DNA of 64,000 nt from Trema orientale (GCA_002914845.1 JXTC01000329.1:254396-318395), one strand, 5' to 3'. Positions 1 through 13,409 are shown, counted from the first letter of the stretch. Numbers and translations: made by a program. Notes: generated by a model not told the origin, from the sequence alone.

Positions 1-349
1 GAAGAGGCAAAGTATGTCATGTGTGTGAGTGTACTCACGTTGTTAGATATAATAGCCTTATTCTAATCTATCTGTCTTGCCTCTCTGTCTCTCTCTATTT
101 CTTCCCATTTTTTTAAGTGCACCCCCACTTATCCTATATACAATATCCTTCACACACTAATTCATAACTCCCACTCCTTCTCTCCTATTCTCTCTCTGTT
201 ACCCCTTTCGCCCTCTCTCTAGCTAAACCTTTAGTTTTCCATATCAAAAATAAGCCCTCCTTAGAATTAATATCATACATTTATATATATATATATATAT
301 ATAAAACAGATATATAGCTGAGAATTCAGTAGATCGATTATTATTGATC
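1..349 (+). promoter_or_regulatory. Promoter and 5' leader of the RRM gene
   Basis: This is non-coding sequence just upstream of the RRM start codon. It is rich in CT runs (about 75-230), as in many plant 5' leaders. A TATA-like stretch lies near 129-140 and a short (TA)n run at about 283-302. The transcription start cannot be fixed from sequence alone. Confidence 0.45.
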
Positions 350-3300
350 ATGACAATGAGCAACAACGTTAACGCCAGCAACAACAACATTGGACCGTTC
401 GGGGACACAACACTCACCAAAGTGTTCGTGGGAGGCCTCGCATGGGAAACTCCGAAGGATGCCATGAGAGACCACTTTGAAAAGTTCGGCGAGATCCTGG
501 AGGCCGTCATCATCTCTGATAAACTCACTGGCCGATCCAAGGGCTACGGATTCGTATGTTTATATATATATATATATCTAAAAAAAAAATGTCGTGAAAA
601 TGACCTTGTATTTCTTTTTTCTTTTTTTTTTTTTTTAAATTATGAAATCAATAGTTTCTAGAAATATTTTCTAAAACCCTTTAATTTTATTTTTTATCAC
701 ATAAAAGTCTAAATGTAAGCTATATTCCCTTAAAAAAAAACAAAGGTATGTGCTTAATTTGATTTGATATCTCAGGTGACATTTAAGGAAGCCGAAGCCG
801 CCAAGAAGGCGTGCGAGGACGCCACGCCGATCATCAACGGCCGCCGAGCCAACTGCAATTTGGCTTCTCTCGGCGCGCGCCGCCCCAGGTCGGCTTCTAA
901 TGCAAATAATACTACTAATCCTCCTCCTCCTCCTCAGCCTCAGCCTCAGCCTCAACAAGGTATATACATAAAATTATATCATATATTTTTTATTACAATT
1001 TGCATTAATCTGAATAGTGAATATTAATGCCATGGAAGTGGCAGTTTCGTAATAAAATGGGACTTGTAAGGGCTAATTGTTTGGTACGAAATAATATTTT
1101 AGGATCTAACGTTGGACCGAGGTCAATGTCGCCGGCACCACCCGCGAATCACGTGCAGTGGTACTATCCGGCCGGAACGCCCGCTGCGACGCCGTTTCAT
1201 CATCAGCATCAGCATCATCATCACGCTGTTCCTTACTACGGGTATGTACTTTTTTGTCATTTCACACGGTTTTGTCTACTTTTAATTGGTGGGCGCGTGT
1301 CTTGGGGGGTTGTTATATGGAGTTGCACCGCATGGGATTAAAAATTCTCTTCTTGTGATTTTTCAGATACTCTCCGACCTACATTGCAACTGATATCAGT
1401 TACAATCAAGTAAGTAGATGGGATCTAATGCGATGCTACTGCTCTCTGTTGCTATCAATTAATACGTGTCATTACTTTATTGGTTCTATGAATGGTTGGT
1501 TGATGGTGGTGTACCATTATGTCCCGTGCACACGCATGGGAATTGGGATCCCTTTTGGGATTTACTAATTTTCATGGATGAGCTAGCTTAGGCCCCTCCC
1601 AACCAATTTACTTTGGTCCCCACTATAAGACAATCATTGAATTCTAAGATTAATACTTAACTTATCAGTTTATTTTTCGCACTTTTTTGTTCTTATTGAC
1701 AGTCCAGCTAGATTGTCACATGCTTAGGATTTTTCAATTGATTTTTTTTTTTTCACACCTCACTTTAGTTTGATAATCACAAAAAAAAAAAAATGAAAAA
1801 GAAAAAACGAGAGCGAACAAGAAAATGCTGCTAACATCATAACCAATTAGTAATTCAGTATTAAATCACGTGTCAATGAAATGAGAGCGAAAAAGAAAGT
1901 ACTGCTAACACTACTCAATCAATGCATGCATGTAGTTAACAGTTATTAGCTCTTGCTACTATATAGAATAATATATGTTTTGCTAATTGGGATTGTGCAT
2001 GATGATGGTGTACAGAAGCTAAGCTACACCGGGGGAACCTACATGGGCGGGCACTTCTCGCAAGTGTACCCAGGGCAACCAATGATGGGCGCGAACACAT
2101 TGATGCCAATGTACCCGCTGTATCACTACCACCAATCACACACAATGGGCCTTCCGGCCCACATGTTCCCAACAACAACGGCGGGGCCCATCAGCACAGT
2201 CCCGGCCATCATTTCCAAGCCCGCATCAATTGCTGCTCCCAACTCAGGTAGTTGCACTCACTCGGAAGTTATTTGTTTTTTGCACAAATTAACTAGCCTA
2301 ATTCTTAGACTTTAGTCTTTGTCTACATCAGAGTAAAATGAGCTCAAGAAATAAAATATAAAATAACTTTTAGTAAAGGGAATAATTGGGTCACGTGATT
2401 AAGGTGAGTTGGTCATTGAGCTGAATGATTGCCAACTGTCACTTTTGGAGAAAAAATGGAGGTTACAATTTTACCGAATTTAGGATAGATTTGTAAATTG
2501 CTTTTAACATCGAGGTTTAAGGTTTGAATACTATTATCATATAAACAGGTAAATATATATATGTATATATAATAGCCTTCTATTTATCCTAATTGGTGAG
2601 CCTCACTAATTGTTTAGTCTTTGTAATGGTTTTTAAAATGCATATATTAATGCCTAATGGTACTCGTTGATGATTGAAAACACCCCCCCGCCCCCACAAA
2701 AAAAAAAAAAAAGAGAAACAAAAAAAGAGAGAGAAGAAATAGTGATTTTTAGTGAGTTTTTCAACGAATAACAATAAAGGATATAATTTTATTAAGTGAC
2801 AAGATAATTAACATAGTTTTGCAAATACACCGTGCAAGTGTTATAACGCTTCATACTTACATTAATTATTTTAATTTCTCGTGGCTATGGCTTTTGTAAT
2901 TTGTGGACATCTTACATGCATGCATATATGTGCTATAGTACTGTTTTTTTGTGTGCATATATACATATACATATACATATATATGTAATGGTTGCCAATC
3001 CGGTAGGTTTTTTTTTTTTTACCTATGTGTAGGTATTTTTTTGGATCATCATCTAACAATGATCTAACGGCTAAAATGAGATGCATAAAAAGACGTGCTT
3101 TATTAATGCTTTTTCTTTCTCCTATTTTTAATATAAAAAAATGTGCAAAAAAATTTTTTATTGGCCCAATTGATACCTATGCATAGAGAAAAAAAAAAAT
3201 ACCTACTGGATTGGTGCCCGTATGTAATAGGTATATGTGTTTTAATTGTACGTAGTTATGGTAGATTGGTAGAAAGAATGTGGAGGAAAAAAAATGGAGA

Positions 3301-3388
3301 GTTGGTGTAAACTGATATTACAGACAGTTTGCTTGGCTGTGGAATAGGTACAGTTGGCGCAGGTGAGAGCTTTAAAAAGGTTGCCTAA
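350..3388 (+). CDS. RRM-type RNA-binding protein, six coding exons
   Basis: Single-RRM RNA-binding protein of the plant group that includes Arabidopsis At1g33470, At1g20880 and ARP1, presumably acting on RNA in nucleus or cytoplasm; its targets are unknown. Coding exons are 350-553, 776-959, 1103-1241, 1367-1409, 2016-2247 and 3348-3388. They total 843 nt (280 aa) with GT-AG borders and consistent phases. RNP2 VFVGGL is at residues 25-30. RNP1 KGYGFVTF is at 64-71, and intron 1 splits it after the GF pair. The RRM ends near residue 100. The rest is low-complexity: a PQ-rich run, a His-rich run, and a Tyr/Met/Pro-rich tail ending GESFKKVA. Translation could start at 350 or at the second ATG at 356. 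The last intron contains a MITE. The family call is firm; the exact orthologue is not. Confidence 0.9.
2991..3220. mobile_element. MITE in last intron of the RRM gene
   Basis: A 230-bp element with imperfect inverted ends. The left end reads GTTGCCAATCCGGTAGGT, and the right end, reverse-complemented, reads CGGGCACCAATCCAGTAGGT. Flanking copies TATGTAATG (2982-2990) and TATGTAATA (3221-3229) look like a 9-bp target-site duplication with one mismatch. That size suggests a Mutator-like origin. A related partial copy lies at about 53820-53915. Confidence 0.7.
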
Positions 3389-4374
3389 TGGAGACTTAGT
3401 TGGCAATAACAATCGGAAGGTGGTGGCTGCTCAGAACAACATTATTATTTCTGATCTGTTGTGGCTCTTCTTTCCCTATTTTTTATTTTTATTTTTATTT
3501 TTTTCTTTTAATTTTTTTTAAAAAAATTATTATTCTTAGGTGTTTGATAAGATTCTTTCATTATTCTGTTCTCTTCTCTCTCTCTAGATCTGTGTCTTTC
3601 ACTCTAACATCCATCTCAGCCTGAGCTGTGAACCATTCAAAGAAAAATCTTTGTAACTGAGAAGTCCATATGAATTATGTCTAAATTTCCCATGTCTTGT
3701 GTGGGTTATTACTTTGGTGTTTTCATTTGAAATATACTATTTTATTCGGGAACTGCATTATTTTATTCTTTTTCTAAACTTAGTCGGGAGATTCGAATTT
3801 AGGAAAATTCATATTGAAAAAAAAGTGTGTATACTAAACTATTACTTCTTAGTTCGTGATTTGATCGCTTGTTATAACAATGTTTGTCGATATTAGAATT
3901 AGTAATAAGTATCAATAGAGTCGAATCCGTGGAATAGTAATTTTGGAGATATTGTCATTGTTTATTATGTTAAATTATTTGGTGCAATATTAAGGTCCTC
4001 AAATGAGTTGCATATTTTAAAAAATGAAATTTAATGCTAAAACTAGTCTTGAATTAGTTTACTTTTATAATAGATTCTCCCATAATTTGTTGGAGAATAA
4101 TTAGTTTTCCTTTTGAAGTTTCCTCTAATCTGTCAGTGATCGGCAAAAATTCCTTTCCTAGTAATTTAGAAAGTTTGGATATTACGTTTCCTAGCAATTT
4201 AGAAATTATGGATATGACGTTCTGGCACTTCCCATGAATGAGTAAGGTTTAGTTTTTTCTTGCTATATTTAAGCGACTAGTTTCAAAGGTAAGAAAGTAA
4301 AAATTAAAAGAACATCTAGCATTTTACATTTTTGCACTTAGTATGAATTTGCACTCAATGCACTTTTACTTTTG
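3389..4374. other. 3' region of RRM gene and AT-rich intergenic DNA
   Basis: The first 300 bases or so are the probable 3'UTR. The remainder is AT-rich sequence in which I see no coding region or clear element ends. Confidence 0.4.
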
Positions 4375-4383
4375 ATTTTGTAT

Positions 4384-6404
4384 GGATTAATGGCATCATT
4401 GGTCCCAAGTATTACTATTTTGGCATATTAGTCTTCAACTTTTTTTATTATTATTATTCAAATATCTAACATTTTTCTTTTATAGTACTGCTAGTTTTTT
4501 TGGCATATTCAGTCCAAAATTCCATTACAATTCATTTGAATGGGAGAAATTTTGGATCATGGATCCATTTTATTTCAATTACTTACCAATTTGGTCCTTA
4601 CATTTTTTATTTTTTATTTTTTGCGTTTATATCTTCGATTAACAATATTACATCTATCAATTTTTCAGAAAATTAGAATTCAAAGGCAGATATAAAAGAA
4701 ATAATTTATTTAAGAATCAAATTCAAAAATATATATATTGACAAATCCTAGTTCCTGTCAAACCATAGTAACTCATATGGGAAAAAATAATTATTTTACT
4801 ATTTTTAAATTTAAAAAGATTTTACATATACCCTTTTCTACTAGTCAAATTTGATTAAAAATTTACCATACCTGTTAAATATCATTATATTATGAATAAT
4901 TATTCTAAAAAATAATCAATTATTACCTAAACAATATAGCAAATTAGCCTGGAATTTTTATAGGTTTTTCTATTTTTATGTTATTTTAAGAAAAAATAAC
5001 TAATTGTTTACATGTAAAAAGTAATATTATTAAACTTGGAGATTTTATGGACTTTTTTTTCATTTTTTTGTCCAAGCTTGGAGATTTTATGGATTTTTTT
5101 TCATTTTTTGGCATTAAATTTTTCATATTTTTAATTAACAATATTTTTTGGTATTAATGGCACATTGGTCCCAAACCTATTACCACCTTGGCATATTAGT
5201 CCTCAACCTTTTTTTTGTGGCATTTAAGTACTAAATGTTTCTCTTTTTGGCGTCATTGGTCCTTTTGGCATATCCCATCCAAGATTCCGTTAAAATTCAT
5301 TTGAATGAGAGAAATTTTGCACCATTAATCTCGATTTTTCAATTGTTTAATAATTGGGTCCTTTTTTTTTTGTATTCATATTTTTGATTAATAATATTGC
5401 ATCTGCCAATTTTTTAGAAAATTAAAATTCTAAAATTTTAATTTTCTAAAAGATTGATAGATGCAATAACATAAAGAAATAAACATTCAATGGAAAACTA
5501 TAAAATTTTTCAGGTTTATTTGCTGCAAATAGTTAATTAATTTTTTTGAATAACCATTCATAATTACATGAGCATTTAATTAATAGATATAGTAAATTTT
5601 CAGTCAAATTTGACTAGTATAAAAGTGTGTATGTCAAATTTTTTTAGTTTTAAAAATGGTAAGATAATTATTTTTTGTTCATAAAGTTACTATAATTTGA
5701 TTTTGTTCATAAAGTTACTATAATTTGATATAAACTAAGGTTTATTAGTATAATTTTTTTTTTCTTTTTTGAATTTGATTTTTAAATGAATTGTTTGTTT
5801 TATATCCATTTTTGAATTTTAATTTTCAGAAAGAATGATAGATACAATATTGTTAATCAGAAATATGAATAAAAAAAATAGGGACCAAATTGTTAAACAA
5901 TTAAAAAATCGAGATCAATGGTGTAAAATTTCTCTTATTCAAATAAATTTTAATGGAATTATGGATGGAATATGCCAAAAGGACCAATAGTGCCAAAAAG
6001 AAAAACGTTTGGTACTTAAATACTACAAAAGAAAGGTTGAGGACTAATATACCAAAGTGGTAATAGGTTGGGGACCAATGGTACTATTAACCCTTTTTTA
6101 TTTTAGGAAATATCAATAATTTTGATAAAAATTAATGCCAAAAAATATTATTAATTGAAAATATGAATGCCAAAAAACAAAAGCAGGGATCAAATTGCTA
6201 AACAATTTAAATAATAGGGATCAATGATGCAAAATTTTTCTCATTCAAATGAATTCTAACAGAATCTTAGAATAAATATGCTAAAATAACTAATAATGTC
6301 AAAAAGAGACACGTTAAATACTTAAATATTACAAAAAAAAAATAAAATTTGAGACCGATATGTGAAACTGGTAATACATTAAGGACCAATGGTGCTATTA
6401 ACTC
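4384..6404. mobile_element. Nested inverted-repeat Mutator-like element
   Basis: The ends are inverted: left GGATTAATGGCATCATTGGT, and the right end, reverse-complemented, GAGTTAATAGCACCATTGGT. The flanks are an exact 9-bp duplication ATTTTGTAT (4375-4383 and 6405-6413), as expected for Mutator-like elements. A second pair of the same arms lies inside (about 5149-5370 facing 5880-6093). The whole can therefore fold as a hairpin within a hairpin. No transposase reading frame is present, so it is non-autonomous. Confidence 0.75.
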
Positions 6405-6417
6405 ATTTTGTATTTAA

Positions 6418-6966
6418 GTTTCCCTTTATTGGCAATAGGTTCCTCTTTTCCCCTAACACTAAAAAGATTAGAAAACCATTAGGCCTAATAGTCATTTCAC
6501 TTTTTAAATAGTCAAAACATGCTCTTATTAGTTTTTCCCCCCCTTAATTGGGTATTTTCAAATAACCAATTTTTATGATTAAATAAATACCGCAGAAGGA
6601 TTATATAATATTTTTTTACATGGTTAGATATACATTAAAAAATAAAAAAAGAGGCATAGCGTAACAGTTTTTGATTCAAAACCTGATATATGTGCTACAT
6701 GAGATGTAGTTTTTTTGTTGTTGTAGTTACAGTGTAGTTACATTTTAGATACGAATCTACATCTCAAAAAAAAATTAAAAATGCACCTTTGTTGTATATT
6801 TATTTAACCATATAAAAATGTAATTTTATGTTGTTTTCCATTTATTTCATAAATTTAATCATAAAAAAAACTAGCTATTCAAAAATTTCTAATAAAAGGT
6901 AAAATGACTACTTGGTCATTGCCAACTAATAGTCTTCTGAGGGTGTTATGGGTAAAGAAAGAACTA
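6418..6966. repeat. Inverted-repeat element, MITE-like
   Basis: The left arm (about 6418-6520, around ATTGGCAATAGG and AATAGTCATTT) reappears inverted at about 6895-6966. The element abuts the 3' flank of the preceding Mutator-like element. I could not define target duplications. No coding potential. Confidence 0.45.
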
Positions 6967-7380
6967 TTTTCCTGATAAAATGACACTTAAATATAAAGTC
7001 GAAACTAAAAGAGCAAACTTGTACTTAGAATGACTAAATTTTCACATTAAAGTTTTAAAAAATTAATAGTTTTAAAGCTTTTTGTATATTTCTTCTTCCA
7101 TAACTGGCCACATCATAAAAGACTTTGTTATTTTCGTATCCTTTTTTTTTTTTCCTTTGGAAAGGATTTTCATATCATATTGGTTCTTGAAAAAAAAAAA
7201 ATCTTACTGAATACTTCAACTCATTTTTTTTCTTCAAATTATTATGAATTTATATATAAACTAGTCTAAGTAGGACTCAAACATCTCTCCTCCTACACAC
7301 TTCTAAGAATCCTAGACCTAGCTCAATTAGCAATTATTTCAACTCATTAATATATTGAATATAAGGGGAATATATATAAA

Positions 7381-7742
7381 GGCCCCGTTCGTTTCAACCA
7401 TTCCATTCTATTGGAATGAAAAATCCATTTGAATATGTGTTTGTTTCAACAATTCAGCTTTTCCATTCAAATGATCTTTTAGAATGTGTGTTTGTTTCAA
7501 CAATTCAGTTTTTCCATTCAAATGGTCTATCCGAAAAATTAACCATTGGAATGGTTTTTAATATCTTGAATGAGAATGGAAGGAGGGAGGTATTTTTGAA
7601 TGGTCCATTCCAATGCTCCCATTCTAATTACAACACATTCTACTATTTTTTTCCATTCAAATGTCTCCCATTCCAATTATAACACATTCCACAATTTTTA
7701 TTCAAATACACACATTCAAATAGGTGAATCAAACGGGGTTCC
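7381..7742. mobile_element. MITE with GGCCCCGTTCG-type ends
   Basis: The left end GGCCCCGTTCGTTTCAACC and the right end CAAACGGGGTTCC form imperfect inverted ends typical of plant MITEs with a GGCCCCGTTTGG start (hAT or PIF types). The interior is a series of repeats built on CATTCCATT and CATTCAAATG words in both orientations. The target duplication is unclear. Confidence 0.55.
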
Positions 7743-8079
7743 TTAAAATGAGTACGGATAAAATATAGAAAGATTTTTGGTCATGGATTAATAATAACTA
7801 ATAAATTTCAAAATAGTAAGTAACTAGCTAGTAGAAGTAACAGTAAACGTGATAAGTAAATGATAATCATTTTCAAGACTTTCAAGGAAAGCTCACAAGT
7901 CGCAACTTTATACTTTTATGCTGTAAAAGCAATTTATGCAAAGGTCAATAATGGTGCTTTGTTCTATTGATGAGATTTGGGATTTGGGATCTGGCGTTTG
8001 GCTCATGATGCATTTGTTTTCCATCCTCGTGGAGAAAAATGAACCCGGGCCAAATGCCCGAATCACGTTTGGAATTTGG

Positions 8080-8545
8080 AGAAAATTAAAATGTGTGTCA
8101 TTTTTTCCACTTTATTTTAATAAATGTCAATTTTTTTTTCTTTTTTTAGCTAAATTACCGAATATATGCGTTTTTACACCTCTTATATATACTTATAGGG
8201 AGTACAATAGGAATTTCTTTTATTTTTTATTGATGGAGAAATCAGTTTTGACCTTTAAATTTCAATCTAATATTTACAATTAAATGCATTGGAGCAAATT
8301 CCAATGTGAATTAAATGATAGCATATATTTTATCAATTCTTAGATTGAAATATATCAGTCAAAATTAATTTTTCTATCGATAGGAAATTGAAAAAATCCC
8401 TACCATACTAGCTCCCATACTTATATATCAGCTTTAGTTTATGTACTGAGTATTTTACACTTGGTTTATATACTAATATACAAGTCATATTTTGCTATAA
8501 TATTTGAAAATAGTACAAAAAATGGGCCAAAGTGTCAAGAGCGCT
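8080..8545 (-). mobile_element. Copy A of the 0.28-kb MULE-like MITE family, with nested insert
   Basis: An inverted-orientation relative of the element at 14254-14531: it shares the words TTTTTAGCTAAAT near the start and TTTTGCTATAATATTTGAAAA near 8495-8515. It is interrupted by a 222-bp insertion at 8196-8417, listed separately. Confidence 0.5.
8196..8417. mobile_element. 222-bp MITE nested in another MITE
   Basis: The ends are TAGGGAGTA (left) and, reverse-complemented, TGGGAGCTAGTA (right), imperfectly inverted. The flanking hexamer TACTTA is identical on both sides (8190-8195, 8418-8423) and reads as a target duplication. Removing one copy plus the insert restores the continuity of the surrounding repeat. 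Confidence 0.6.
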
Positions 8546-8649
8546 TTGTCCTATAGTCAAAATATTCTTAACCATAAAAAACTCATAAAAAATGTCATAA
8601 ATAATTGTTTTTCCATAGTAAAGAGCTCTTGATCATAGGTCAAAGCGTT

Positions 8650-9080
8650 TTTTGATATTCCTAAAAATTTTATTATTTAAAAAAAAACAAAAAAGAGGAA
8701 ATTTAATTTTTTACGGTAAAGTCTTAAAAGAAATTTAAAAATCCCAGATTTTTAAATTTTTTGAAAAATCTCAATACTATTTAGAAAAATACTACTTTTA
8801 AAAAATATTTATAAAAATATCACTTTTCACTAATTGATGACGTATTTGAGATAATTAGTCAAGTTACTTGAGATATTTAGACTAGTTACTTCAAGTAACT
8901 CTTGATTACTCTAGGTAACTTGATTGGTTATATCAAGTACCTTTAAGAAGTACTAATTTTTGAAAAATGGTCTAAATATTATTAAAGAGTATTATTTTTT
9001 AAAATGAAAATGTGATTTCTCAAAAGTTTCAGCCCATCTGGAATTTTTCAACCTATTAGACTATGAGCTTGGATTTATGT
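8650..9080. repeat. AT-rich dispersed repeat
   Basis: Contains the words CCCAGATTTTTAAATTTTTTG and repeated AGTTACTTGA-type motifs. Related stretches occur at about 10060-11000 and 13410-14200. No coding content. The boundaries are approximate. Confidence 0.35.
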
Positions 9081-9129
9081 AAAAGCCCCACAAAAGGTCA
9101 TTTTGGCCCAAGTTAGCCCTACCCATGTC

Positions 9130-9400
9130 ATTTTCTCGTGGGAAATTAGAGTGTATGTCCTCTGTTTACACCTCATTTTAATAAATAACAATTTTTTTCT
9201 ATTTTTTATAGCTAAATATCTGAGTATATATATTTTTATACTTGACTACTTATATACAAACTTTAGTTTATATAATGAGTATATTAATTTTTATACTATT
9301 AGGTATATCATATTTTATATAAACTTATATTCCGATCATTTTGCTACATTATTTAAAAGATGTCATTTACTTAAAATAGGCTCAAAATTCAGTCATTTTG
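9130..9400 (-). mobile_element. Copy B of the 0.28-kb MULE-like MITE family
   Basis: Shares TTTTATAGCTAAAT and CATTTTGCTACATTATTT with the reverse complement of the copies at 14254-14531 and 60757-61046. It is degenerate and the ends are approximate. Confidence 0.45.
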
Positions 9401-9444
9401 CTAAAAGACTCTTTCCTCATCCATCTCCTAATATGTTTTGATGA

Positions 9445-12150
9445 TTTATTGGAAAAAGTACATAACTAGAAATGAATACTACAAACATTTTATACATAAA
9501 TGTATATCGTGTTATACATTTCAAAATATATACAATATACATAAATCTACAATGCAAATCACAGATAAAAATTTACATTAGAATGTGTACTACACATACT
9601 TACAAATTAATGTATACCCTCAAAAATTATTTTTTTTAAACAAGATAAAAATAAAGGGTTTTTGTGAAATGTAACGCACAGAAATGGATATTGAATGTAA
9701 ATTTGTCCGAGTTATTTCCAATTTTTAACGCCACTATACTAGCCTACTGGTGTCCCTAATTAATCACAACTATTATATCCTTGATTGGGAGTATGGATTG
9801 ATAAATCAGTACTATTTTCAATGTTTGAAAGATCAACATATGCTTTACTTGAGTCAGTTGGATCAACGATCATCTAAATGGCTTTATTAGGTGAATGATG
9901 AGTCTGCACATGACTAGGGACGTAAAATGTAAATCGGGCGGGCCCGTTTTTAAATTTACCATCCCCATCTCTATTACCAATTCCATATATTATACCACAC
10001 CATTAATTATTGGGTTTCTATCACTTTTACTTATAAAAAACCAAAAGAATTACAAAAATACGGACCTCATGCCTTTTTCAAATTTTCGTATCATTTTTAT
10101 TAGAAAAATATCACTTTTTAAAAAATATTTAAAAAAATATCATTTTTTAAAATAATTACTGGTTACAGGTTTCTAGAAACTTATTACTGGTTACTATCTA
10201 CCAGTTATATACCAGTTATAAATACCTTTAGTTAGTAGTTACCAGAAACAGAAACTGGTTATCAGAAACTAGTTATTATTTTAAAAAATGGTATTTTTCT
10301 AAATAATTTTTAAAAAATGATATTTATCTAATAAAAACTATACAGCACCTAAAAAAACTTAAACCACCGTATTTTTCAAACTTTTTTCTAAATTACTGTA
10401 TAATGTCTAATTTCCTCTTCATTATTGGGCTTATTACAAGATTATAGGCCCAAAGTACCGAAAATTAAAAAATTCCAGACGACTTGAGTTTTTCGAAAAG
10501 TTTCAAGTATCTCATCGATTAATAAAAATTAGTATTTTTCTAAATCCTTTGAAAGTGATATTTTTCTAATTCAAATTTGAAAATTTTCAAACAAATCCAA
10601 AATCTAGGATTTTTCAAATTTTTTTGAAAAAATACCATAAAAAATCAAGTTTCCTCTTAATTATTTAACTTGTTGTGGGTACTTTCAAAGAATCTTCATT
10701 CAGTAGTCCTTCTCCATTTAAAAATGTCATCTTAAGTCTATAAAAATGTTCAATTTGTCAAAAAAGTTTTAAAAGTCAAAATACATCAAAAAGGCCAATT
10801 TTTACCAAATCCATTAAAAATCCGAAATAATAAAGAGAAAATTTGATTTTTTATGGTAATTTTTCAAAAAAATTGAAAAATCCCGGAATTTAAAATTATT
10901 CTNATATTTTTCTAAATCAAACCGGAATTTTTCAAAAAATCAGTCCGTCCGGGATTTTTCAAATTTTGATGCTTTGGGCCTGGATTTTGGTAATAAGCCC
11001 CATAATATATGTTTATATTTATATATTATGAGATAAATTTAAAATAAAAGTAAGGTGGGAAATAAAAAAGGAAAATTAGGCTGAGTACGATCTTTTGGGA
11101 TACCTTTTTAATAATACGGTCAACATATTTCTAAAATTAGTTTTATACGGTCTTAAAAAATCAAGTACAATATCAAATCACGAAGCACTGTAGCAAACTA
11201 CTACCTTTTTTCCTTTTTATCCAAAACAATGTGAAATAAGTCTGATGATGAAAAGTGAAGCACACATCAAACCTTGCTGACGCAACAAGTTTTTTGTTTT
11301 TATATTTTTCAATTTCATTAATTTTTTTTTATATTTTTAATTTATTTTGCCTTTTCTTTTTCTCTTTGTTTCTTTTTTTATTCAATATTTTTCTATTATT
11401 TTGCTTTAATTTCTTTTGTTATTTTCTTAACAGTAAAATCTATTGAAATGTTTTTCAAAAAATACAAATTATACAAAAAATTCTATTTGTAACAAAAATA
11501 TGAGTTTCGTGAATTGGAAGGCGTGTTGAATTTTCCTTGTTGCAAAATTTATTATTAGTACCATAAGTATCATTGTAGGTATTATAGGTATTGTAAGTAT
11601 CTTACAAGAATACCTATGATATTCAGGTAATTATAAAAAAATAATAATAATACGAATAAGAAGAATTACCATAGGTATCCTACTATGATACATAAGCTTT
11701 AGAGTGAGTTTTAAAAAGAAAAATATAGGTATCCTCCTATATTACTTCTGGTATCTTGAATATGCAAATGAGAGTTGGGAATTGTAAATTTTACTATAGG
11801 TAGCTACTACGTTGCAAAAGGTGTTAGGATGTTTTCAATTATAAAATTTACTATAGGTACTATAGGTCCATAGATATCATTTTACATATTACAAGTATCT
11901 TACAATGATGCCTACAGTATCATGGTAAATTGGAAAGAAAAAAAAAAGTAAGAAAANTAATTTACAAAGATATGTATGGAATCTTGGAAATTGGACGGGC
12001 ATTTTGCTTCTCTTTTTCTAAATTTATTTTTTTAATTTTTTATTATTGGAAAAAATAGAAAAAACATGTGTAAAAAAATAAATTATAAATCAATAGAAAA
12101 ATAAAAAAAGATTTTGAAAATAGAAAAATAAACTAGGAGCTATAAAATTA
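9445..12150. other. AT-rich repeat-derived intergenic DNA
   Basis: No gene is supported here. About 10060-10390 is an inverted relative of the CCAGTTTCTAGAAACTGG-containing repeats at 13.4-14.2 kb. A degenerate tandem pair built on ATAGGTATT/AAGTATCTTACAA words lies at about 11515-11660 and 11800-11945. Single N bases occur at 10903 and 11956. Confidence 0.4.
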
Positions 12151-13216
12151 GATTTTTTTTTTTTTTTTGATAAGATTGTATCTGGCGAAACCTAGAATAG
12201 GTTCCCCAGAACTTTATTAAAATAAATAAAAAGAAAGATACAAAAGGTTAAGGTCCAAAACATTCCTCAAAGAGGAAAACCAAAAGATAACAAAAATAAA
12301 TGCCCAAAGAGGAGTCAAATAGTTTTGCCAAAACAAAACTATTGTCTTAACCTCCCAACAATGCCTCATTAAAAAAACCTTTCTATGTAAAACCCAGTGG
12401 GAAAAACCACAGAAAGAAAAAAGAGCACATTGTTTTACAACGGAACAGCTACGAAAAACGAAAATTACAAGATCCTGAATAATCCTTATTGATTGCAACA
12501 GTGATGAAAGACGGAGGGGAGTGCCACTAAGTTAGAGCTTGGATACTTGAAGCTCTAGAGACTAGTAAATCCCCAACCGCATTACCTTCACGATATATAT
12601 GTGAAACATGGAAGGACATGTTGGATATTAGCCGCAGACAACGAGCCCATGCAGGATGCCATCACCAAGGAACCGTAGTAGAACGAGATCGAAAGATCGC
12701 CACCAAGTATGCTGAATCACACTCTAACCATAAACGTTTCCAACCAAATTCCCAAGCATAAGAAATAGCGTGAATAGCTGCTGCAAGCTTAGACTCAAAA
12801 GCATACGACTTTCCAATTGGAATGGCAAAAGCACCTTTGAAAAAACCTCGTGATGTTCTGAAAATTCCTCCACACCCTGCCAGACCAGGACAACCATGGA
12901 CAGAACCGTCAGTATTAACCTTTAACCAACCGGGTGGGGAAGCACGCCAAAGGACTTCAACAATCTTAAGAGCTTTTGGAGGTTTTATTTGTACATTTAA
13001 ACATTTTAGAATTTCAAGTTCCTCCACTGAATTCTTCATTGTGCCAGAGCTAAGAAGGTTAGCTTCACTGACTGCTCTCCAGACTGTAGTGATGAAGGAG
13101 TGAATTGAAAAAGCCTCATCTTCAGGGCAACGAAAATTTGAAAATATAAATAGGATAAATAAATTAATAAATGAAAACATACGCAAACACTTATTAAAGC
13201 AAGCATACACTGTCAT
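12151..13216 (-). pseudogene. 5'-truncated LINE fragment with RNase H domain
   Basis: Read on the minus strand, this encodes the C-terminal RNase H-like region (RVT_3 type) of a plant non-LTR retrotransposon. Motifs in order are WLKVNTDGS, GCGGIFRTSRG, an AFESKLAA segment, LWLECDS, and after an internal stop (TGA near 12660) HIYREGNAVGDLL. The conserved Asp of TDG and of ECDS are visible. A second stop interrupts the tail. The 3' end finishes in an A-run, seen on the plus strand as the T-run at about 12152-12168. The reverse-transcriptase and endonuclease parts are absent, as expected for 5' truncation. It is dead: stops, no start context, no intact polyprotein. I could not find target duplications. 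Confidence 0.75.
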
Positions 13217-13409
13217 TGTGAGTGCGTTGACATGTTGGAGTCTTTTTTTTTTTGGGTGGCTTGAATCAGGCCGTATTTTTTAAAAATTGAAGAAATTCTT
13301 CGTATTTTTATAACTTTTTTTGTACGGAATATATTTTCAAAGCATGGGCCACTTTTTATCGTATATTTTTGTAGAAACCCCTAATAAAAATCCTAAATTG
13401 TACATATAA

